DNA of 64,000 bases from Adiantum capillus-veneris (Eukaryota > Streptophyta > Polypodiopsida > Polypodiales > Pteridaceae): positions 24,242,396 to 24,306,395 of the forward strand of contig CM043960.1 of assembly GCA_014529385.2 (NCBI GenBank), in the 5' to 3' direction. The first letter of the stretch is position 1. Every line of letters begins with the position of its first letter. The notes beneath the pieces are model-generated. The model saw only the letters and a list, made by a program, of their open reading frames with translations. It was not told where the DNA came from and did not search any database. Below, piece by piece: positions 54,956-64,000 of the stretch. Made by a program: the position numbers and the translations under genes.

Positions 54956-56809
54956 AGGCTCACCACCTTGAGCTTTTCGCGCATTATAGTCATTATGTCG
55001 CGAAAACTAGCGTAGGAGTCACACACAAAGCGGGCGGTAGAGACCTACAAGTAGAGACGGCGGCCTAACGGCTGACCCGAAAGCAACAAGACTTCATCGG
55101 CAGCTTACCCTAGTTTAGGAGACCAGTCCTGGATGGCCAAAGGTAGTAGGAAACCATCGAGAAAAAACCTAATTCCCAGAAACCCGCAAGAGGCCACCAA
55201 ATGGGAAATCGGCGAAACGGCGACCAAATGCTACCAAAATTCATGGGTAGGAGCATCTCGACATGCTCAACAAGTCTATATGACCCGCATGACCAAAAAG
55301 TGACCTGAAGTGGCACTAAACTTTAGAAACGGCATCAAACACACAAAGCGTCAAATTGCACTTGCGGCCAAACCGCAAGTCCGTTTGCCACCAAACTTCA
55401 CGAGCGGCTTTCCTAGACCATCAACAACCAAGTCCTATGGTGGTAGACCACCACAAATCATCAAAGGTATGTAAATGTAACCACGGGTGCTTCTACAGCG
55501 ACAAATTGCCAAATGGAGCTGCGGTGAAGCCAAAGTCGACAAAAACCATACGGCAAGGATCCCCAAGGGATCGGGAAGCTATGGAGACCAACATCAAGAA
55601 ATTTCATCACCAAAAAGCACTCCAATAGTCAGAAAACGGCTCGGAGGCTCTGAAGTCTACACAGGGAGTTATTCTCTATCCATTTGACTTTTTTGTTGAA
55701 AGTAGGCTCAAAAGGGACTTAGGGGGGCCAAGGGCAAGCACTGGGAGCACCAGCACTGAAAAAATCACCAGGAGACATCCTACGCGTAGGATGTCTCAAG
55801 GAAAATTTTTGGCACAAACTCCAACATTTTTCATCATGCACATGTTCTGAATGACATTTACAAGCTATACACCAAGTTTCATCACATTTGGACCAAATTT
55901 GACCTCATATGCATGGAAAAACGCAAAGTTAGGGCATAGAGGCAATAATGGGCAATGGACCTACCAAATCTTGTCCAAATCCCATGAAACTTGCACAGCA
56001 CATTCACCAACACATCAACAAACAATCTGTGTGGTCAGGGAGAAAAAATGATGAAATAGACATCCTACGCGTAGGATGTCTATTTGACCTTTTTGACATG
56101 CAAGGGATGATTTGTCATTCCAGATCCAATCACCTCATCATCAGGAGCCCATATATCAAGTTTGAAGCCATTTTAATCACTTTTGATCCCCAACACGCTC
56201 AAGATACACTTTTTGAGCCCAAAAACACCTCATAGAGCCTTAGAAGCATCAAATCTTGTCCAAATTCAAATCCAAGATCATGGTCATGTTCCATAGGCCA
56301 AGGACAACCCACAGAACAAGTTTCATGTCATTTTGATGAAAAAGACATCCTACGTGTAGGATGTCTCCAGCATAAATTTAGCCTTCTGTGCAAAGAATGA
56401 CATCATGGGAGCCAATACCATGGTGCAATGAGCCCATGTACCAATTTTCAACCCATTTGGATATCAATTGCTACCTATGATGGACATCCTACCCAAATTG
56501 TGACCTAAAGTCTGAATCAACCCAAAAATCCACTTTTTGATATCCAAATTCAAATCAAGCATATATCCATGTTCCATGAGCCTTACACTACCTGCATGTC
56601 AAGTATGAACCAATTCTGATGAAAAAGACATCCTACGCCTAGGATGTCTAGATGGAAATTTTTGGCCAGATTTGCACTGTGAGCACATGCACAGCTTCAC
56701 AAGTTCCTTTTAAGCTTTATTTTCAATTTTCAAGTCATTTGGATAAGTAAAACTCAGTTTCGCAGCTAATATGGAAAAAACGTTAACTTCGGACTACTGA
56801 GTGCAACAG
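54954..56809 (+). other. E2 predicted intron of the third gene
   Basis: The predicted intron is 1,856 bp, from GT at 54954 to CAG ending 56809, with a CTAAT branch-like motif at 56766. Its right half is the palindrome array. No open frame continues across it. Confidence 0.6.
55773..56649. repeat. E2 intron palindrome array, 285-bp period
   Basis: Palindromes lie at 55773-55796 and 56058-56081 (perfect), 56343-56366 (one change, GTG centre) and 56626-56649 (one change, GCC centre). The spacings are 285, 285 and 283 bp. A half-site aligned at 56482 sits midway between the last two. Text such as CCAAATTCAAATC and TTCTGATGAAAAAGACATCC repeats with them, so an old unit of about 142 bp underlies the array. 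Confidence 0.95.
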
Positions 56810-59800
56810 GATCTATGGCAGCCTCGAAGTCACCGGCAAAGAGGAAAAGAATGACCATCAAGGATTATCTGGACGAAGTGGAACCCTTTGTCATTCCAGA
56901 AGGAACACTAAAGCCCACCAGCACCTGGATACAAGAGGATCTATTAGAGTCCAATGACCTAAAGATCTACCAAGGAGTGTTAAAAGACACTGAAGGCAAT
57001 GTTATAGAGCTACCAATGCTGCCAAGAGAACTCAATGAGTTTGTACGAAGCAAGATGGCCGGCTACTTGGAGAAAATTGATCTCCACAACTACTTCGAAG
57101 CAATACTGGAGGGGGTGGACATCAAAAGAGTCTGGGAGTTTGTAACAAGCATCAAAGAGGATGGAGTGGCCAAGGTAACAAATTTACAAGGCAGACCAGA
57201 AATAGAGATAATAATCACTGAGCGGGTTGTAGCCCATGCACTAGACCTCTCCAATGAGGGAGACAGTGTAACAAAAAGAAGGGATGAAGTCAAGGTGTAC
57301 AAAGAGAAAAAGGCAAATTACACCTTTGAAGACATTGCCAACCCAAAAGTGGAAATTATGAGCCACTTATACAACCAGTACTTCCACATGTGCACGAAGA
57401 GGCCACAGAAGTATAGGATGCCGCCAGGTGCAATTGCCACAACGTTCACTTGGGCAATGACAAAAGGCACCCCAAAGATAATCAATTATGCGGCATATAT
57501 ACATGACAGCTTAGTAAAGATGGGCAACAAAAGGCCAACCTATATAGTGCCAGGAGAACTGATCACCAAGGTGGTTTATGGGGCACTACACGCTAAAGGA
57601 AGGTGGCCTGACCCCCCATCTCAGAATGATTGGTTGAGAGTAAAAGAAGACAAGGAAGATGAGCCGCAAAGGGCACCAAGGGTGGCTACGAGATTGAAAG
57701 ACGGCTAGAGCCAGTTGAAGAGGAGCAACCCAAGCAGAAGAAAGGAAAGAAGGAGTTTGCTCAAGTGCCGGCCAAAGAAACAAGATCTCAGAAAGCGGCA
57801 AGACTAGAGAGGTTGATGGAGAGTTTTCGAGTGGAGAGAGCCCTCAAGGGTGATTTAAGTGAACTCTGGAAGCCATCTCTAGAGTCTATGTCCGGATCGT
57901 CCAGAAGAGTGCAAAGGGACCGATTTGAAGATTATATCAAGAATTTCAAGATTCTTGATGCTGCAGCAGAAAACATCCCTCATGTCCCTTTCACAGAGGA
58001 GGAAGTACAGTAGATAAGGCAGAAACTGCTGGATGAGCAAGAGAGCCAGGGAAGAGAAAGAAAAACCAAAGCAGACAGGGACTTAAAGGGCAAACCTGCA
58101 TCTTTACCAGATAGCCCTAAACCCGGCCCACAGCCATCACCACCACCCTCACCACCTCCTAGCAACCCTCCACCGGAAGATAAGGAGGCTGAGGACAGAC
58201 AAGAAGAAAGGCAAGCGGAAGATCAAGAGAAAAGACAAGAACCTAAGCCAAAAGAAGAGGCCAATCCTGAAACTGAGCAAAAAGGATTAGATGAGGCTTA
58301 CTATGTATTTTTGGACCTGCTAGTTGCAGGCTATACGAAGGAAGAAGCCGCCATAGTCGCATTCGACTTGGCGAGGACAGGGCCTAAAGAACAGATGCAA
58401 GGCATCAGGCTAGTGGAGCTAAAAGAAATTGCTACAGACACGGTAGACCTGCACTCGCCCTCCAATGACTGGGACGTGGTGATGACAAAGCTAGCCGGAT
58501 TGAGGGCACAATCCATGGCTTCTGAGAAAGAAATGACAACTCTCAAAGCCACTGAAGAAAAGATCAAAATGGAAGTACATTCTCTGCAAGCACAAAGCCA
58601 AGGGCAAAAGGAGCGAGAAGCCGACCTACAGGCCAGCTTGGCAAGGGCTCTACAAAACTTCCAAGCAATGGAAGAAGCAAATCAGGAAGCAGCAAAAAGA
58701 ATACAAGCAGCTGAAGAAGAGTGTCAGCAGCTCAGCAAGTCATTGCAAGATGCCGAGAAAGAAAGAGATAATCTGACACTACAGTTGGCAGAAGAAACGA
58801 AAGAAGTAGAGGCCACGAGGAATGCCAAGGAAAGAGTAGAGATAGAACAAGAAGAAAGCCTGGATGAAGTCCTTGAGCTCAAGGACCAACTAAAAGTCAA
58901 AGATCAAACCATCCAGAGGCTGCGAGCATCACCTGCTAGAGTCAGAGCTACGAGCTCGACTCAAATCATGTCTGAGAGCCAACTCTATGAATAGCAAATG
59001 CAGGAACTTCAGAAAGAGCTGACTCTCAAGAAAAAGCAGAGATTGATGATGGCTGAAGGTTCTATAGTCATACAAACTAGAATGGAAGAGGGCCAAAAAT
59101 CCCTGCAAGAAGAAGTGGAAAGCATGAAGATAAAGATCGAGGAGGCGGAAAGAATAAACGCCGAACTTAATGACCTCCTCGTGAATATGGGCGGACAAGC
59201 TAAAGCGGAAAAGCAAACACTCCTCAGGCAAATTACGGAGTTGAAAGGCCAGCAAGGAGGAGAGGCAGAAAGCTCAGGGCCAGCCACCAATGAGGGCATT
59301 GACCTCGAAAATGTGGCAGATCCTGTGGACACACCTATGCAAGAGGAAATCATAGCAGGATCCTCTCAAGAGCCACAGGATCTAACACAAGAAGAGGAGG
59401 GAAATTTGTGTAAGGCAATAGAGGAAGAGCTCAAAGAAACCACGAAGGAAGCCTTGGAGTGGGAGTAGAGGGTCTTCAAATCTATGACCATTTAGAAGAT
59501 CGACGCCAGCAATCTCAGGCGCGAGTGGCTTCAACCCTCTCTCCCATATCCATTGTTGAAATATGAGGTAGCTACAATAAACAAGCGGATCAAAGAAGAG
59601 CCAGCTGTACCTCTCTACAATGTAGACACCTCAAAGCCAGAAGGAGTTAAGCTTATTGTAGATTCTCAGCCAAAGTGGAGGAAGGCTTGGCTTACAAAGT
59701 ACCCACAATACCTAATCCACTTGGTAGAGGCACCTAAAAGTATCAGAGACAACCTCAGCTTATGTCCTCTACCAAGGGTTAGGACGTGGAAGGCACAGGA

Positions 59801-60266
59801 AATTTTGCAAAGAAGCCAACCCACTTGGCTGCAGAACTACCCAAAGCTGCCGGGCGTGAAGGCAGGTGAGAGAATTAGTGTCCAATACATGGTGAAAACC
59901 CTAACGGGCGCCATAAAATTGTTCACTGGCTCACCTGACCTTACATGCCTTATGATGAGGAAAATCTGCAGAACCATCTTAGTAGTGTTCGAGACCTTCA
60001 AGCCAGGCCAGGTGACTGACAGTATCTTCTTCTTCCAGGATACATACAAATGCGCCTATGATCTATCAGGTCAGCCTTCCAAGGAGGTGATACATGCGCT
60101 GTATCAAAGGATCATGTTTCTACCATCCTATCACCTCCAGGATTTTGAAGAAGCATTCTATACAGGGTTCTTCACCATGAATACGGACATTTTTGGCCCA
60201 ACAATGCTGAACCTACATGCCAGGTACGAATCACTGCTAAAGATGCAGGAAACGATAAGATGAAGC
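56810..60266 (+). pseudogene. E2 third gene (exon 2): globular domain, coiled coil, conserved C-terminal domain
   Basis: The first frame, 56815-57708, is about 298 residues, basic at the start (SPAKRKRM) and then globular (LPMLPRELNEFV; NPKVEIMSHLYNQYFHM). A frameshift near 57690-57708 leads to one long frame up to 60263. That frame has a linker (AARLERL), a Pro-rich stretch PSPPPSPPPSNPPPE near 58135 and a Glu/Gln-rich coiled coil, about 58500-59250. The C-terminal domain (59553-60263) ends PSYHLQDFEEAFYTGFFT and NLHARYESL. In-frame TAG codons at 58011, 58992, 59466 and 59493 break it. It matches the E1 gene throughout. No signal peptide or membrane segment is apparent. A loose likeness to the plant 'putative transposon protein' third ORF of Athila elements is possible but untested. 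Confidence 0.75.
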
Positions 60267-60298
60267 AGCAGATCAAGGCCATGTCGTGGAAGACATGA

Positions 60299-60314
60299 GC
60301 AAGGAGGGGGGGAG
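60299..60314 (+). promoter_or_regulatory. E2 3' polypurine tract
   Basis: GCAAGGAGGGGGGGAG directly precedes TGTTAGAAGC, the presumed 3' LTR start, 35 bp after the third gene's stop. Confidence 0.75.
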
Positions 60315-60640
60315 TGTTAGAAGCTGGACACACCCCACGACAGTAACTACTCGAAGGATTATTATTTTTTGTAATTTCATTCATTGAGGAAAACCTGATT
60401 TTTCACCTTGTAATTATTGGGACTTACAAAAGTTTCCAGATTGTATCCCAGTTTTGATAGTTGGATTGAGTAGGTGGTCGATTTTGGAACTTTAGGGTTT
60501 GAAAAATTGTAAGGTATATATGCCACTTTTTGACCTTAATGAAAAAACCTTTTGTCATTTTAAACGAGTTTGAAGTCTGTGAGTGAGCGTATTGTGTACT
60601 GTTTCTACTTTGTCTTGTCATAGATAATCAAGATGTAGAA
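60315..60640 (+). repeat. E2 3' LTR (right edge uncertain)
   Basis: Begins TGTTAGAAGC after the polypurine tract and is AT-rich. Without a second LTR in the window the end cannot be fixed. Confidence 0.45.
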
Positions 60641-61616
60641 AAAAGAGGAACTTGCACAAGAAGCACTCACTCTTCAGGGCTTGTAGATGAGGGCACAAAT
60701 ACAGTTGATCACCGCACACCATGTAGTATTGCCTCACATGTTCCAATGGAATGCAATTGATGTGCAGGTTGTGAATGATGGTGTGCACACAGATGTTGAG
60801 CCTACTAAATTTAAAAAGGGTACATTATCTGGAAAAAATTCCATTTTTGATCCTATTGGAGTTTTCTATATAGCACACATAATGTTCTCATCCTGTAATA
60901 TAGTTCTTTTACATGGGAAAAATACTAGCATAGACAGGGATATTGTGCTATTATCATACACACTTGTACTACAAAGCGAACATATTTCTCTCATACTATA
61001 ATAAATTCCTTTTACATGGCACACATAATTGCATCCATTCATTCATTGGGCTTTTACTACACACACTTATAGATTATATTGCACATAATAACCTGGATAG
61101 AGATAGTGGAGTATTGTGACACATAAATTTCCTACATATAGCATATGATAGCATTTATATAACTCCATAGAAGCAATGGCTAGCTATTCATAAGAAGGAG
61201 ATGTTTTACCTAAGATTTATTCATTATTGGAGACCTGTTTACCTGAGATTCATCAAGTAAATGAATAGTATGCTCTTTATAACAGTTTCTTTCCAATCAT
61301 TTTCGACAAATATCTTTCTTGTTTGGAGACAGCCTAGTGTGCTCTATCCAAAATGTAACAACTATCTGCTTCAATTTGTTGGATAAGGACCCAGCATATC
61401 AAGACTTCCTTTTGCATAAGTCTAACTTCAATGTGGTTGATTGTTAGGATCACTTTCAACTCTACCCAAAGCTAAGTAAAAGTTCCTTGGATGCACATTC
61501 AATAGTTTTTCCACTTGATTTAGAGTAACATCTCTGCATGGGACACACAAAGAGAGATGGAGATGGCTCGCATCAAGTGCAAAGATGGGGATGGGCACTA
61601 AAATTATTTCATTAAG

Positions 61617-61681
<65 letters not shown>

Positions 61682-61844
61682 AATTGCTAATGCTCAAAAG
61701 TTCAAAGTAGTGGAGTCATGAAGGTAGTTATTTTCAAATACACTTTTTGAAAGAATTGAATTAAGGCTCAGCTATGGTGCCATGCATAATATCACACTTG
61801 GTGTCCATGGACACCAAGTATCTAAACACCATTCTATGTTCTAA
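60641..61844. other. Stretch without a supported gene
   Basis: A 104-codon frame at 60687-61001 matches nothing known. A (GA)n microsatellite is at 61621-61679. The upstream part of the Helitron Rep gene may be decayed here. Confidence 0.4.
61621..61679. repeat. (AG)n microsatellite, 59 bp
   Basis: A pure AG repeat, the longest dinucleotide run in the window. Confidence 0.95.
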
Positions 61845-62186
61845 CCCAATTTCAATAAATCATTGTGTACCTTATCTGATGGCAATATTGATATCCAATT
61901 TATTTTCAATTCTCATGGAGTTGTAGCCTATTGTACATCCTACATCACAAAACGTGACTTAGCAACAGTCAATGCAATCAAAAAAGTTCTAGACTACGGC
62001 AAAAAACAAAGCCTCCCAATTTTGGAGAGACTGAAAAAAATTAGAAGCGCCTTTATCAACAACCAAGAAATCTCAGCCCAACAAGCCACATATATTGCAC
62101 TATCCTTACCATTGAACATTGCTAGTAGAGAGTTTGTTTTCATAAACGTGAACATCCAATATCAAAGGACATTATTGCTAAAATGA
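61845..62186 (+). pseudogene. Helitron Rep-region fragment
   Basis: The frame contains DGNIDIQFIFNSHGVVAYC, then TSYITKRD. It also contains EISAQQATYIALSLPLNIASREFVFIN. These are characteristic of the conserved part that follows the Rep catalytic motifs in Helitron proteins (the 'DIQ..., YxxxYixK' and 'eis.qea...LplxxsSr' text). The catalytic HUH and YY motifs would lie upstream and are not found. Confidence 0.75.
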
Positions 62187-63103
62187 CGAGCCACTTTGGA
62201 GACACTTCATCTCCATGATACACAAATTTTCTTTAAATGATTTTGTGACTAAGTACACTAAGACACCAACACATCTAGCACATTAGGGGAAATATGAACC
62301 CCAAAAGGTCCCTTTAGGGTCAAAGATGCTTTTGGAATATACTCCCTACACCATTGAGAATGGGCATGTGGCCATGGTCCCCACTAGTTTTTGCATTTTT
62401 TTGAATGGCCATAACTTGAGCAACCTAACTTCAAATTTGCTGGACAATAGTGCATTTGGATTGCATTGCCGAGCTCTTTCCATAGATATGTTATATAAGA
62501 TAGTTTTGAGGTATGTAGATATGGGCTATCCATACCCCCCCGCCCTTTTACCTATTGTTAACTGAAATCGGATTGGTTGTGCTTACAAGGCCCTCGTGGG
62601 GTTCATATTTTTCATGATAATACCTATATTTGGCTGAATCTGCAAGTCAATTTAACAACTTGCATGGTGCACAACGCAACTGAAAAAGTCCTCAGGTGAT
62701 TAGGTATGCAAATTTCAATGGAGAAATCAACACTGAGAGACATTACCATGAACTTTTCTTGCTCTTTCTCCCTTTTACTTGTAATGAGAATGAGTTCGAT
62801 GCATGACAACATGGAGAGATAAGTTTGAGTCCACAACATTGATGCAATTATAGAAAATAACACAAAGTTCAAAAAACTTGATATTTTGACAAGTACTATC
62901 CAACAATCCATATCTACTTCTTCCTCAAGTGACAATCATCAACCGTCATTCAATCATGAACTCAATCCTGATTTTCCAGCAGGCAAATCGAGCATGACTT
63001 GTTGTTTATCAACACCATGTACACAAACAAGAACTATGAGATTCTAACAACTCCCACCTTTTTTTCACTAACACAATAAAGAACCATCATAACCAAATGG
63101 TTT
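62187..63103. other. Degraded region between Rep and helicase pieces
   Basis: No helicase motifs I-IV could be read here, so the N-terminal half of the helicase is deleted or decayed beyond recognition. The short frames at 62326 and 62624 are not supported. Confidence 0.4.
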
Positions 63104-63745
63104 TTGAGAAGCTCCATACAAGTGCATTTTCCATCAAGGCACATGACACATAGGGTATGCTCAAGGCACCTTCTCATTCCAAACAACCCTCAACTAATTG
63201 CTAAATTGGCCACAATCCTTGTGTTGAAGCCAAGTATGATAGTCAAGATCTGCTCAGGGAATATCAACATTTTGGATGGACTAGTGAATGGAGCAGATGG
63301 AATTCTCAAAACAATAGACAACAGTGGGCATTCCCATCTGGCATGGATAGCCTTCTTTCACAAAACAATAGGAGAGAAACAAAGAACTCAAAATCAACAT
63401 CTAATCAATAGCCAAATCAAACCAAATTGGACACCCGTATTAAAAGTAACAAAAGAGTGCGAGGTTGAAAGAAATCAACTCAATACGGTTTCTAGAACAC
63501 AACTACCAATACAGCTTCCCAATGCATGCACAATCCATAGATCGCAAGGCCTAACAATGGGCGCTTCTGTAGCATTTGATCATGTTGGCATACAAAGCCA
63601 CAATTTCATCTACACTACACTATCTCGTATTAAGGACCCTTACAATTTGCACATTCTAAGCCCAATACTCACTCCCCACATTCAAATTGATCCTGCAATG
63701 GTCAAAGAGCTTGAGTGCCTTCAATCAATTGCACGATGGAAGTAG
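63104..63745 (+). pseudogene. Helitron Pif1-type helicase C-terminal fragment
   Basis: The frame has LKPSMIVKICSGNINILDGLVNGADGIL, split here as LKPSMIVKI and NILDGLVNGADGIL. TIHRSQGLTMGASVAFD (motif V region) and FIYTTLSRIKDPYNLHIL (motif VI region) follow. These are the last conserved blocks of Pif1-family helicases in Helitrons, which unwind DNA during rolling-circle transposition. The ATP-binding half is absent. Confidence 0.8.
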
Positions 63746-63782
63746 GTAATTGAGCCATTCAATACGTGAGCATAGCCATCAT

Positions 63783-64000
63783 ATTATTCAATCATTGAAC
63801 ATGGTTTGAATTTGGAAACACATCGAGCACATAAAAAATGATCTCAAATTCACCTCATCAACAATCCTTTGCCTGCAAGAAACAAAACAACAAAATGAAA
63901 GACACTTGCTTGCATCAAACTTTCATCACACCCATCATCACAATGGCTATGGTCTATCAATGTACTACAAGAACAACATCACGTTACACAAAAAGACTAT
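63783..64000 (+). pseudogene. Start of an AP-endonuclease-like (EEP) nuclease, cut by window end
   Basis: In the frame that includes 63795, SLNMV and IWKHIEHIKND (separated by one TGA where a Gly is usual) are followed by TILCLQETK. Then comes HHNGYGLSMYYKNN. The Asn of SLN and the Glu of LQET are the first two conserved residues of this nuclease fold. It begins 40-50 bp after the helicase stop and in another frame. LINE elements carry the same domain, but the position right after a Helitron helicase favours a Helentron. Confidence 0.65.

Larger units (their letters stand above)
43943..60640 (+). mobile_element. Element E2: env-class Ty3/gypsy retrotransposon with extra domains
   Basis: The order is palindrome array, gag, protease, RT, RNase H, duplicated zinc module with integrase core, second retropepsin-like domain, WxPK tail, central polypurine tract, leader exon, intron with palindromes, third gene, polypurine tract and LTR start. 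It is a better kept relative of E1. No 5' LTR or primer site was found; gag lacks its N-terminus; and stops, frameshifts and a 163-bp duplication inactivate it. The edges are estimates. Confidence 0.8.
61845..64000 (+). mobile_element. Helitron2/Helentron-like fragment (continues past the window)
   Basis: The + strand carries, in order, the end of the Helitron_like_N/Rep region (61845-62186), a degraded stretch, the C-terminal part of a Pif1-type helicase (63104-63745) and the start of an endonuclease/exonuclease/phosphatase-type nuclease (about 63783 on). Nuclease after helicase is the Helentron arrangement. Most of the helicase is deleted. No ends are seen. Confidence 0.7.

Noticed and set aside
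44362-56649. CRISPR-like array or IS ends from the evenly spaced palindromes
   Set aside because: The setting is a plant retrotransposon. Spacers are 100-280 bp, related to each other, and there are no cas genes.
60687-61001. 104-codon frame
   Set aside because: No similarity or motif is recognised and the composition is like the surrounding AT-rich DNA.

Overview
The window is a piece of a large, transposon-packed plant nuclear genome. It holds Ty3/gypsy retrotransposons of three kinds (chromovirus, Tat-like with a second RNase H, and an env-class element), a CACTA (En/Spm) DNA transposon, a hAT fragment, a Helitron2/Helentron-like fragment, plant-type introns, and fragments of plant genes (a HIPP-type metal-binding protein and a protein kinase). 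I see no intact host gene and no RNA gene. The species cannot be named from the sequence; a non-angiosperm vascular plant is possible but is a guess.

Layout. 1-3170: non-coding DNA with tandem repeats, a poly-C tract and a MITE-like hairpin. About 3170-12900: element E1, an old, heavily mutated gypsy element on the + strand. 12900-15698: minisatellite, a protein kinase pseudogene and the 3' end of a hAT transposase. 15699-43942: element M, a minus-strand Tat-like gypsy element. Its 3' LTR (15699-35328) is split by a CACTA transposon (17176-34121). The CACTA is in turn split by a young chromovirus called CR here (19199-28110). These are three nested insertions, each with readable junctions. 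M's 5' LTR (42261-43942) keeps the unsplit version of the CACTA target site. 43943 to about 60640: element E2, a better preserved relative of E1. About 61845-64000: a Helitron2/Helentron-like fragment that runs off the window.

The most unusual content is the E1/E2 family. Both copies share, in the same order: pol; a 126-residue tandem duplication of the integrase zinc-binding module; a second retropepsin-like domain downstream of integrase; a tail with repeated Trp-x-Pro-Lys-like motifs; a central polypurine tract; a tiny exon (ATG plus four bases) ending in a splice donor; an intron carrying palindromes spaced about 285 bp apart; a long third gene (globular domain, proline/charge-rich linker, coiled coil, conserved C-terminal domain); a second polypurine tract; and the start of an LTR. 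The splice phase and the first codons after the junction match between two copies that have otherwise diverged strongly. This suggests a functional spliced third gene rather than chance.

Functionally, the CACTA has an intact six-exon 1,100-codon transposase gene and a second TNPA-like gene with one premature stop. CR has near-identical LTRs and a single one-base frameshift. M, E1 and E2 are defective. All of this comes from reading the sequence by eye; no database search was run.
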